Below are positions 15,108 through 23,228 of a DNA stretch of 64,000 nt, in pieces. The DNA lies in assembly GCA_947503555.1 (NCBI GenBank), contig CANNEE010000013.1:1-64000 (forward strand), given 5' to 3'. Source of the DNA: an uncultured Shewanella sp. (GTDB lineage Bacteria; Pseudomonadota; Gammaproteobacteria; Enterobacterales; Shewanellaceae). The position numbers and the translations under genes are program-made. The notes below the pieces were generated by a model. That model was not told the DNA's origin, ran no database searches, and saw only the letters and a program-made list of their open reading frames with translations. How positions within the stretch are numbered: the first letter of the stretch is position 1; each line of letters begins with the position of its first letter.

Positions 15108-17063
15108 ATGGGAGTGAGAAAAACAAATCGGTTAATATCCATAAACTTGGCTAAGTTGCCGCACCTTGATATTAGATTCTCATCTAGTTATATGGGACTG
15201 TTATTGTTCTGCGCTATACTGAACAGTGGCTGCGCAGAAAAGGTAAAGCAAGACGAGAAAGCGGAACAATCTAACTCTATATTGCATGAAAGCCATGATA
15301 CGCCACAGGTCACCCCAGGGGCCGCTGAAACTGAAGTTACGACATTAGCTGACTTAGCTGTAGAAAATCATGCCAAACAGATGCTGCCTGAAGAGCCATT
15401 CAATACTCATTCACCTAGGCAAAGGTTTGAGTCTTATCCTACTGGTGAGTTTACAGCGCTCAAGGCTCGTGCCCCTGACTTCAAAACTGGCCAAATTGAA
15501 AATAGAGATAACTTTGCGTTCATTCCGGATAATAGTATTAAGCAGGTGACTGAATACCCTGTATCAACTTTTTCTGTCGATGTGGATACAGGTAGTTATA
15601 GCATTATGCGTCGTTGGATCAATCAAGGCCGCTTACCTCAAGCTAACACGTTGCGCATTGAGGAGTTAATCAACTACTTTGACTATGACTATCCCAAGCC
15701 AGAAAAGAGTGCAATTCCTTTTACTGTGACCACGGAGATCGCAAACTCACCATTCAATCAAGGCAGACAATTATTGCGCATTGGTTTGAAGGGCTATGAA
15801 GCTCAACCCCAGCGATTAGGTGCGAGTAATCTTGTGTTCTTGCTTGATGTGTCGGGGTCTATGGCTGGATCAAATAAACTGCCATTACTTAAGCGAGCGA
15901 TGGGAATGCTAGTTTCTCAACTAGGTGAGAAGGACATCATTTCGATTGTGGTTTATGCCGGAGATTCTGGTGTCGTGTTAGATGGTGTTAGCGCCGAAAA
16001 TACGTTTGATATTAATCGGGCGCTTAAACAGCTTAAAGCTGGTGGGGCAACCAATGGTAGTTCAGGTATAAAGCTAGCCTATGAGCTTGCCCAGAAGCAT
16101 TTCATCCAAGCTGGGAATAATAGAGTGATTTTGGCAACCGATGGTGATTTTAATCTAGGCATCACAGATCAGAAGCAGCTTGAGCAGCTAATTAGTCTGC
16201 AGCGACAACAAGGGGTCTTTTTGACGACCCTAGGCTTTGGCCAAGGTAATTATAATGATGCTCTGATGGAGCGATTAGCAGATAAGGGGAACGGTAATTA
16301 CGCCTATATAGATACCCTTAACGAAGCGAGAAAGGTGTTGGTTGAAGAGCTGACAAGTCAACTCTTTACTATTGCCAAAGATGTCAAAATTCAGATTGAG
16401 TTTAATCCCGAATTAGTGAGCGAATATAGATTAATTGGTTATGCCAATCGCATGTTGAACAGACAAGATTTTAACAATGATAATAAAGATGCGGGTGAAG
16501 TTGGCGCTGGCCATAGTGTTACTGCACTCTATGAGATCAGTTTCCATGGTAGTGACAATCAAGCCTTTGATAAACTCAGGTACTCTAGTGAAACTGCTGA
16601 CTCTTTAGAAAATCGCATTGTTAAAAATAGTGACGAGCTGGCTTTTCTCAAGTTAAGGTATAAGCCCCTAGAAAGTAATAAAAGTTTGTTGATTGACCAA
16701 GTGATTCAGGCTCCCAAGTCACCTGTGTCTACCAAGTCACCTGTGTCTATGGCTCAGGCCAGTGCTGATTTTCGCTTTGCCGCTGCCGTTGCAGGATTTG
16801 GTCAGTTATTAAATCGTAGTGATTATCTTGGGGATTTTCATTATCGCCATGTTATTAGCTTGGCGAGCTCTGCGACAACGCCAGATAGGTTTGGCTATCG
16901 TCATGAGTTTTTACAGCTAGTCAAAACCGCAGCTTTACTCGATAACACACTGCATGGAAATCAGCTTAATCAAGTGAAGCCTTTACACCACACTGCCATT
17001 AAGAATGATGGCATTGTAAAGCAGCAAAACGAGCTTGTAGATAACAAGGTCTATGATAAGTGA
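15108..17063 (+). CDS. VWA-domain lipoprotein (YfbK-like)
   Basis: This is a 651-residue predicted lipoprotein. After a basic N-terminal region there is a hydrophobic stretch ending LNSGC, a plausible lipobox with an unusually long n-region. The central part has a von Willebrand factor A domain with MIDAS motif DVSGSM beginning near residue 247, preceded by the YfbK-type N-terminal domain (VDVDTGSYSIMRRWINQGRLP) and followed by a YfbK C-terminal domain. Such proteins bind partners through a metal ion. The ATG at 15108 is chosen because GGAG lies seven bases upstream; an upstream frame extension is membrane-like but has no ribosome site. An ECF sigma factor and probable anti-sigma factor follow. 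Confidence 0.85.
   Translation: MGVRKTNRLISINLAKLPHLDIRFSSSYMGLLLFCAILNSGCAEKVKQDEKAEQSNSILHESHDTPQVTPGAAETEVTTLADLAVENHAKQMLPEEPFNTHSPRQRFESYPTGEFTALKARAPDFKTGQIENRDNFAFIPDNSIKQVTEYPVSTFSVDVDTGSYSIMRRWINQGRLPQANTLRIEELINYFDYDYPKPEKSAIPFTVTTEIANSPFNQGRQLLRIGLKGYEAQPQRLGASNLVFLLDVSGSMAGSNKLPLLKRAMGMLVSQLGEKDIISIVVYAGDSGVVLDGVSAENTFDINRALKQLKAGGATNGSSGIKLAYELAQKHFIQAGNNRVILATDGDFNLGITDQKQLEQLISLQRQQGVFLTTLGFGQGNYNDALMERLADKGNGNYAYIDTLNEARKVLVEELTSQLFTIAKDVKIQIEFNPELVSEYRLIGYANRMLNRQDFNNDNKDAGEVGAGHSVTALYEISFHGSDNQAFDKLRYSSETADSLENRIVKNSDELAFLKLRYKPLESNKSLLIDQVIQAPKSPVSTKSPVSMAQASADFRFAAAVAGFGQLLNRSDYLGDFHYRHVISLASSATTPDRFGYRHEFLQLVKTAALLDNTLHGNQLNQVKPLHHTAIKNDGIVKQQNELVDNKVYDK
16714..16749 (+). 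repeat. Perfect 18-base tandem duplication inside the VWA gene
   Basis: The 18-base unit CCAAGTCACCTGTGTCTA (16714-16731) is repeated head to tail with one final difference, encoding KSPVST then KSPVSM. It keeps the frame and lies in a linker, so it is probably a harmless slippage duplication. Confidence 0.8.
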
Positions 17064-17077
17064 AGCATTCAAACAAG

Positions 17078-17109
17078 GCATTAAGCGGCCCTAGGTGTCA
17101 GCTTAATGC
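17078..17109 (+). repeat. Nine-base inverted repeat between the VWA gene and the sigma gene
   Basis: GCATTAAGC (17078-17086) and GCTTAATGC (17101-17109) form a perfect stem with a 14-base loop. There is no T run, so it may be an attenuator, an mRNA-stabilising hairpin or an operator. Confidence 0.5.
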
Positions 17110-17157
17110 TAATTGAGTCTATATAGTCGTAATCAGAGTTTGATTTTAGGAGCCACT

Positions 17158-17775
17158 TTGAGTCAACAGCTTAAACATAACAGTGATGAAGCGACCGATG
17201 AAATGCTGATGCTAAGCTATGCCCAAGGAGAGCATAGTGCATTTGAAGCCTTGTACCTCAAGCACAAAGGTGGTTTGTATCGTTATTTTATTCGCCAGCT
17301 TGGTGACGCTCAGCTGGCGGAAGATCTCTATCAAGAAACTTGGGGTAGAGTGATACGTCGAGCAGCTCAGTATCAGGTGACGGCTAAATTCACTACATGG
17401 TTATACAAAATTGCTCATAACCTGCTTATTGATCATGTTCGAGCGGTTAAACCCGTCGATAGCTATGAAAATATCGACTCAATGCAACATGAGGAGCAAG
17501 TCGCTCAATTTAACCGAGTGGCATCGTCTAATACCTTAGATGAACAGGCTATATTCGAACAGCAATCTTTGTTGTTTAAATTGTGTATTTCTCTTTTGCC
17601 TCAAGTACAGAAAGAGGCATTACTGCTCAACTTGGAAACAGGGCTGACGACTCAAGTCATTAGTGAGATAGTCGGGGCAAGTTTTGAGGCCACTAAGAGT
17701 CGATTGCGCTATGCCCATGCAGGAGTGAAGGAGTGCGTCACTCAAAAATGGCAGGGGAAAGACAATGACAGATAA
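17158..17775 (+). CDS. ECF-type RNA polymerase sigma factor
   Basis: This 205-residue sigma-70 family protein has region 2 (about 20-95: AFEALYLKHKGGLYRYFIRQLGD, then AEDLYQETWGRV and FTTWLYKIAHNLLIDHVR, the core-binding and -10 recognition parts) and region 4 (about 140-195, ALLLNLETGLTTQVISEIVGASFEATKSRLRYA, a helix-turn-helix for -35 recognition). The start is the TTG at 17158 because TAGGAG lies five to six bases upstream; a longer frame has no such site. It overlaps the following gene by 11 bases, indicating translational coupling. The target genes are unknown; control of the upstream VWA gene is plausible. Confidence 0.9.
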   Translation: MSQQLKHNSDEATDEMLMLSYAQGEHSAFEALYLKHKGGLYRYFIRQLGDAQLAEDLYQETWGRVIRRAAQYQVTAKFTTWLYKIAHNLLIDHVRAVKPVDSYENIDSMQHEEQVAQFNRVASSNTLDEQAIFEQQSLLFKLCISLLPQVQKEALLLNLETGLTTQVISEIVGASFEATKSRLRYAHAGVKECVTQKWQGKDNDR

Positions 17776-18694
17776 GCAGAATATTGGCGATATCGCACAG
17801 CAAAATAAAGCCCTTTATGCCGCTCAGGCGAAGGAGGTTCCGCCTAAGCATATCGATGATGACATACTTAAATTGGCTCGAAGCCAAGCTAAGTTATATC
17901 GTGCTGGAGCGATGAGCAGCAGTAACAATGAGTTCACTGAAACTAAGCAAGCTGGGAATAACATTGATAGGGCGTCCTCATCATATTCGAAGTGGCGCTC
18001 AAGAGTTCTGCCTATCTCATCGGCAGCGTCGGTGCTGATTGTAGTCGGTGTCTTGATTATTAACGATAGTACTCGGCCGGTTGCAGAGTTACAGCAGCCG
18101 GTTGCCGATATGCCAACGGCGAATGGGATGCAAATGCTGGACAGTGAGACTGGCAATCCTAGCGAAATAGCCAGTGTGGCTTCTGCCGATGTTGGAAGCT
18201 TGGTCGAAGACAAGGGGAGTGAGCCAAGAGTGATGAGTTCTTCATCTTCCGGAGTGAATCAGGTAACAGCGAATCAAAGTTTAGCTAAGAGAGCTGTACC
18301 TAAGGCTGCTCGCTCAACAGCGATGTTGGCTCAATCTAAACCTGAAGCCTTTACTGATAAGGCTGGCAGTTCGTCGAACATTGAAGGGTTAAATGCTGTG
18401 GAACGGGTCAATATCAACTCTTTGAGTGCGATTGAGCTTAATCATCAGTTGGCTAAAACATTGGCGAAGGACTTGCCTAGTTTAGACACCTTGCTGGATA
18501 TGTTAGCACTCAGCATAAAGGAGGATCAGTTGGGTGATGCACTGAGTATTGAGCAGCATATTTTGAAGCAGTTCCAAAATACCGCCGAGATGACACCACT
18601 TCAAAGAGCAAGCTTTAAGACATTAGCTCAGACGTTGTTAATTAAGGTGCAAGCTGTAGAAGATAATCGGCTGCAACAATCACCAAAAGGTTAA
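17765..18694 (+). CDS. Probable anti-sigma factor, single-pass membrane protein
   Basis: This is a 309-residue protein with a cytoplasmic N-terminus of about 80 residues, one membrane segment (about 81-100) and a low-complexity Ser/Ala-rich periplasmic part ending in a helical region (about 220-300). The start codon overlaps the end of the ECF sigma gene. That overlap and the topology are the usual signs of an anti-sigma factor, but no zinc-binding HxxxCxxC motif is present. The assignment is therefore from context. It could instead be a structural partner of the VWA protein. Confidence 0.65.
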   Translation: MTDKQNIGDIAQQNKALYAAQAKEVPPKHIDDDILKLARSQAKLYRAGAMSSSNNEFTETKQAGNNIDRASSSYSKWRSRVLPISSAASVLIVVGVLIINDSTRPVAELQQPVADMPTANGMQMLDSETGNPSEIASVASADVGSLVEDKGSEPRVMSSSSSGVNQVTANQSLAKRAVPKAARSTAMLAQSKPEAFTDKAGSSSNIEGLNAVERVNINSLSAIELNHQLAKTLAKDLPSLDTLLDMLALSIKEDQLGDALSIEQHILKQFQNTAEMTPLQRASFKTLAQTLLIKVQAVEDNRLQQSPKG

Positions 18695-18725
18695 CAAAGC
18701 GCTGACAACATAAAGCGAGAATAGG

Positions 18726-19985
18726 TTAAGCGAGTTGAGTTAAGCTGTCGTTATTTACTTCGTATGGATCGCTTGAACTTTTCTTGAGCGATCCTAGTGA
18801 GAGCTTTTCAAACTCGGTCTCTATTTTAATTAACTGCTCGACCAGCAAGGGGTCAAAATGTTGTCCCTTGGCTTCGATAATCATCCTCATTGCGGTTTGG
18901 TGAGAATAAGGTTGTTTGTAGCAGCGTGGCGAAGTAAGCGCATCATACACATCGGCGAGTGCAACTATGCGGGCACTGAGGGGAATATCTGTGCCCTTAA
19001 GGCCGTTAGGGTATCCACTACCATCCCATTTCTCGTGGTGACAAGAAGCGATATCATGACCCATTTTTAACAGCGAGCACTGTGGTGCATAGGCTTGTAA
19101 GCTTGATAGTACTTCTGCACCTATCGCTGGATGGGCTTGCATCAGTTGGTATTCTTCAGAGGTTAGCTTACCCGGTTTTAATAGAATGCTGTCAGAAATT
19201 CCCACTTTACCAATATCGTGCAAAATAGCTGACAGGCTAATATCTTGAATAAAGTCGGCACTGATCTCCTCTTGGCATTTGTTATCGCTGGCTAAGGTTT
19301 GAGCAAGCATACGAGAGTATTGGCGCATTCTTAGCAAGTGCTCACCGGTTTCATTGTCCCTGTATTCTGCAAGTTTGGCCAAACCTATAACGGTTGCTTG
19401 TCTTGATGTTTGGGTCGACAACAGGGAACGACTGAGCTTATTGATAAGATAGGAAATCGTTAGGGTTAGCATGGCATTTAACACAATGAAGTTAATAGCA
19501 ACCACGACCCAAATTAGCGGGCTATATTCAGGTAGCATGGGCCAAGGGAGAAGATCTGCGCGATAAGCAAGTCCCATGGCAATTAAGCTCGCAAGATTAA
19601 GTAGTTGAGCCCAGATACTTTCATAGAAACCAAGAAAGATGGCGACAAAAGGAGGAAACATAAATAGCCATAAAAAACCAGCACCAGTGGGGCCTACAGC
19701 ATAAAGCATGGCAACGCCAATGAAATACGCAAGGCCTGATCCTATCCAAAACTTTGTCTTGTCCTGAAGTCGACTATTTGGAATTAGCACAATAAGTAGA
19801 ATGAAGTAGCAGAGTGTATCGAAGGCAATCATGGGCCAATTATTGTCGAGATAAAAAACATAGATGCTACTGATATAAACGGGGATGCAGACAAGGGCTA
19901 GAAAGGTAAAAAGACGTTGAAATACCTTTTGACGCCAATAGGCTAAATTTGCACTGAGGGCTTGAGAGCTCCTATCCATTGGCAC
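18726..19985 (-). CDS. Membrane-bound HD-GYP cyclic-di-GMP phosphodiesterase
   Basis: This 419-residue protein has about five membrane segments in the first 190 residues and a C-terminal HD-GYP domain. The metal-binding motif AILHDIGKVGI, the HHEKWDGSGYP motif and the following ALADVYDALTS are all intact, so hydrolysis of cyclic-di-GMP is expected. The GTG at 19985 is preceded by AGGAG with five bases spacing, and an ATG two codons later is also possible. It converges on the sigma/anti-sigma operon, with no terminator seen in the short gap. Confidence 0.88.
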   Translation of the reverse strand: MPMDRSSQALSANLAYWRQKVFQRLFTFLALVCIPVYISSIYVFYLDNNWPMIAFDTLCYFILLIVLIPNSRLQDKTKFWIGSGLAYFIGVAMLYAVGPTGAGFLWLFMFPPFVAIFLGFYESIWAQLLNLASLIAMGLAYRADLLPWPMLPEYSPLIWVVVAINFIVLNAMLTLTISYLINKLSRSLLSTQTSRQATVIGLAKLAEYRDNETGEHLLRMRQYSRMLAQTLASDNKCQEEISADFIQDISLSAILHDIGKVGISDSILLKPGKLTSEEYQLMQAHPAIGAEVLSSLQAYAPQCSLLKMGHDIASCHHEKWDGSGYPNGLKGTDIPLSARIVALADVYDALTSPRCYKQPYSHQTAMRMIIEAKGQHFDPLLVEQLIKIETEFEKLSLGSLKKSSSDPYEVNNDSLTQLA

Positions 19986-20176
19986 TACGACTCCTATTCC
20001 TTTTCATGTTTGCCTAAATTTAGGATTCAATTAAGATGCAAACATTTTCCTTGTTTTATGACTATAGCTGAGATAGGAGGCTGATAGTCAATATTTTTTG
20101 AAATGTTTGCACTAGATCTTGCTTATTGATTTCACCAAATTTATCGCTGACAGCTACAATGGCCTCAAGAGTTAAA

Positions 20177-20686
20177 ATGAAAGGCGTTGGTACTAGCATG
20201 TCACTAGAGTTTGAAAAATATATTAAGGCTCTCAATATGCAAAAGCATGTTGAGGGAGGCTATTATTCACAAAGCTATGTTTCTGATACTGGCTATGATG
20301 ATAAGCGAGCCCTATGGTCTAGCATCTACTTTATGTTGTGCGAGGGAGAAGTGTCCCATTTTCATCGCTTAACCGCTGATGAGTTGTGGTATTACCATGC
20401 TGGTGAGTCACTAACCATCTATATGATAGATGCTGACGGTGAGCTGACTACGGCGCAACTTGGATTGAATGTTGAAGAAGGTGAAGTACCGCAATTCTTA
20501 GTGCCTAAGGGTTGTATCTTTGGCTCAGCAATGAATAAAGAGGGCTTTTCATTAGTCGGCTGTATGGTTTCGCCAGGTTTTACCTTTGAAGACTTTGAGC
20601 TATTTAGCCAAGAGTATTTATTAGAAACTTATCCTCAGCATGAAACCATTATCAAGCGTTTGAGTCGCCCTGATGGGAAAGCCTAA
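20177..20686 (+). CDS. Cupin-fold protein of the DUF985 family
   Basis: This is a protein of about 160-170 residues with the DUF985 cupin pattern: KHVEGGYYSQSY near the start, WSSIYFMLCEGEVSHFHRLTADELWYYHAGESL as the core motif with the conserved histidines, and FLVPKGCIFGSAM with SLVGCMVSPGFTFEDFEL later. Yeast YML079w and related proteins share this fold, and the ligand is unknown. The start is uncertain: the ATG at 20177 has AAGAG five bases upstream, while the ATG at 20198 gives a start typical of the family. Confidence 0.8.
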   Translation: MKGVGTSMSLEFEKYIKALNMQKHVEGGYYSQSYVSDTGYDDKRALWSSIYFMLCEGEVSHFHRLTADELWYYHAGESLTIYMIDADGELTTAQLGLNVEEGEVPQFLVPKGCIFGSAMNKEGFSLVGCMVSPGFTFEDFELFSQEYLLETYPQHETIIKRLSRPDGKA

Positions 20687-20720
20687 CCTTAGATAACAGT
20701 CAGTAAAGTTATTTATCTTA

Positions 20721-20753
20721 AATGGCCTTCATTAATATGAAGGCCATTTTTCT
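20721..20753 (+). terminator. Intrinsic terminator after the cupin gene
   Basis: A ten-base stem AATGGCCTTC with GAAGGCCATT encloses a short loop and is followed by TTTTTC. Confidence 0.9.
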
Positions 20754-20916
20754 AATCGTACTTGGTAAATTTAATCGTTCTAATTTTAAGCCTTCTTTTC
20801 TATTTCCATCAGCAGTTAAGCATATTTATTAATATTTTTGCCTGTTTTATAGGCGCTTGTTTTTTATCCCCTCTATAGTATGTTAAGTCATAAAACAAAC
20901 AATAAGAAGGACAGGT

Positions 20917-22455
20917 ATGTCACAGGCTAATCCATCTCTCGTTCAGAGAATGCTAAATAGAGTAGAAGTCGTAGGTAATAAACTGCCAGATCCAGCGGCA
21001 CTCTTTATTATCTTGCTGGCCATAGTTTGGCTATTGTCTTGGTTACTTTCAGGGATTGATTTTGACGTCACAGATCCAAGGAATGGTGAAGCGCTGATTA
21101 TTAAGAATCAGTTAGAAGGCGCTGCTTTAACTCAATTCTTTTCTGTCATGGTAAATAACTTTTCCCACTTCCATCCCGTAGGTGTGGTGCTGGTGGCCAT
21201 GTTAGGCATAGGAGTAGCCGAGTATTCAGGATTTATTAATGCGGGTCTTAGGGCCGTAATGGCTAAGACCGCGACCTGGTTATTGACTCCCATGGTGATC
21301 TTAGTGGGAATCGTCAGTCACTCGGCAGTCGATGCGGGTTATGTCTTAGTAATCCCACTTGGTGGAGTGATCTTTTATGCAGCTGGACGACATCCGTTAG
21401 CAGGTATCGCCGCTGCTTTTGCCGGGGTTTCAGGGGGCTTTTCTGCGAACTTTGTGCCGTCGGCACTTGACCCTATGCTGCAAGGTATCTCTCAAGCAGG
21501 GGCTCAACTTTTTGATCCTGAAATAGTGCTTAATCCTTTGAATAATTATTATTTTACAACGGCTTCGTCGCTTGTGATAACGGCCCTAGGTTGGCTGATC
21601 ACTGACAAAATTATCGAGCCTAAGTTACAAGGTAATAAGCTCGATGGTGACTTATCTGACTTACCCACAATGGAGCCGCTCAGCAAGCAAGAATCGACGG
21701 CATTAGTTTGGTCTTTGGCTGCGGTTGCTTTTGGGTTGGTGATTTTATTTGCTTCGGCTTTTGCTGATACATCTCCTTGGCGTGCAAGTGATGGCTCCTT
21801 AACTGCTTTCTCGGCTCCACTGATGAAGTCTATAGTGCCGCTTATCTTCTTATTATTTTTAATTCCTGGCTTAGTTTATGGGTTAGTTATAGGCAAAATT
21901 CGCACAACAAAAGACTTTGTGGAAGGCATGAGTAAAGCCATGTCAGGTATGGGCTATTATTTGGTAATCATGTTTTTCATTGCCCAGTTCATTTATGCCT
22001 TTGGCCAATCAAATTTAGGGATTTTACTAGCCGTTAAAGGGGCGGCTTTTTTAAAAGCATTAGCCCTACCAGCAGGAGTCACCATCACTGGTATCATCTT
22101 GCTCACAGGCTTTATTAATTTGTTTGTTGGTTCTGCTTCGGCTAAATGGGCCTTATTAGCGCCTATTTTTATTCCCATGTTAATGCAATTAGGTATTTCG
22201 CCAGATCTCGCTCAAGCCGCATATCGCATTGGTGATTCAAGTACCAATATCATTACGCCTTTAATGCCATATTTCCCGCTGGTGGTTGTGTTCTGCCAAA
22301 GGTATGTCACATCAGCAGGAATAGGCACTCTCACCGCTATGATGCTGCCATTTTCTATCTGTTTTCTTATTGTTTGGACCTTGTTTTTGATCTTGTATTG
22401 GAGCCTAGGTATTCCATTGGGGCTGCAAGCCAGCTATGAATATTTTGCCAATTAA
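20917..22455 (+). CDS. AbgT family transporter
   Basis: This is a 512-residue inner-membrane protein of the AbgT family, whose founding member imports p-aminobenzoyl-glutamate; some relatives export sulfonamide-like compounds. The N-terminus LNRVEVVGNKLPDPAALFIIL, the motif HSAVDAGYVLVIPLGG, and the conserved hairpin regions GGFSANFVPSALDP and FVGSASAKWALLAPIFIP, RIGDSSTNIITPLMPYFP are all present. It has the usual nine or so membrane spans and two reentrant loops. AGAAGGAC precedes the ATG. The gene appears to stand alone. Confidence 0.9.
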   Translation: MSQANPSLVQRMLNRVEVVGNKLPDPAALFIILLAIVWLLSWLLSGIDFDVTDPRNGEALIIKNQLEGAALTQFFSVMVNNFSHFHPVGVVLVAMLGIGVAEYSGFINAGLRAVMAKTATWLLTPMVILVGIVSHSAVDAGYVLVIPLGGVIFYAAGRHPLAGIAAAFAGVSGGFSANFVPSALDPMLQGISQAGAQLFDPEIVLNPLNNYYFTTASSLVITALGWLITDKIIEPKLQGNKLDGDLSDLPTMEPLSKQESTALVWSLAAVAFGLVILFASAFADTSPWRASDGSLTAFSAPLMKSIVPLIFLLFLIPGLVYGLVIGKIRTTKDFVEGMSKAMSGMGYYLVIMFFIAQFIYAFGQSNLGILLAVKGAAFLKALALPAGVTITGIILLTGFINLFVGSASAKWALLAPIFIPMLMQLGISPDLAQAAYRIGDSSTNIITPLMPYFPLVVVFCQRYVTSAGIGTLTAMMLPFSICFLIVWTLFLILYWSLGIPLGLQASYEYFAN

Positions 22456-22492
22456 TATCAGTGTTCCATTTAGAAATCTTTTAATGGGCGAC

Positions 22493-22984
22493 TCAATCTG
22501 AACTTAACCATTGCCAGAGTCCTGTAGAGGACTCTGGCAATAAGTCTATTCCCAGTGCAGATTTAGCGATATAGAGGGTGATGAGACCCAACAATATGCT
22601 CAGTAATACCCCTGATGTGAGCAGTAGCAATATTGCCGCTGTCGATACCTGTTTTTCCCGCCGACTGAATGCGCGTCTGTTTTTGCCCAGTAGTAGTACA
22701 TAATAGAAGCGCCACTTGATAAAAGGCAGTGAGAAGGTGCCTCGGCTGTCTATGCTATGACGATTCCAGACTCTATCGCCTAACATGGTTTTAATACCGA
22801 TAAGTTGCTCATCACTATAGCTTTGTGCGAGATCTTCAGGTAGATGGCGTAGCAACTGTTGCATTATAGGATCGTCCCTTATCCCTTTGCGTTTTTTAGG
22901 CTTTGTGTAGGCTTGTAGCTGACTATCTCGCTGAATATCCATTATCAAAGTGAGTCCACTTAGTTTTAGGGCGGTTATCGACAT
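22493..22984 (-). CDS. Conserved membrane protein of unknown function
   Basis: This is a 163-residue protein with a basic soluble N-terminal two-thirds and one or two membrane segments at about residues 115-140, followed by a short tail. The soluble part contains RDDPIMQQLLRHLPEDLAQSYSDEQLIGIKTML, which resembles a short helical region seen in uncharacterised Shewanella proteins. No enzymatic motif is visible. The start may be the ATG at 22984 or the internal ATG at residue 15 (MDIQRD). It is convergent with the AbgT gene. Confidence 0.65.
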   Translation of the reverse strand: MSITALKLSGLTLIMDIQRDSQLQAYTKPKKRKGIRDDPIMQQLLRHLPEDLAQSYSDEQLIGIKTMLGDRVWNRHSIDSRGTFSLPFIKWRFYYVLLLGKNRRAFSRREKQVSTAAILLLLTSGVLLSILLGLITLYIAKSALGIDLLPESSTGLWQWLSSD

Positions 22985-23228
22985 TAGCCTAAGTATATTC
23001 GCTATTTCTCATTCTGCATCGGCAGCTAAGTGTGGGCTTGTTAGGTGAGGCGAATAAACTGAGTTAACTTTCCCAATGAGTTCATTGAGCCGCTTTGACA
23101 TATTTTCTAATAATTCTTAATCCATTACTTACTGTACTTGTTCGATAAATTTGATAGTGTGCACAGTGAAAATTTTTATGTTGTAGTGACTTGAGTTGCT
23201 GTAACAGCCAATAATAAAGAGATATCAC

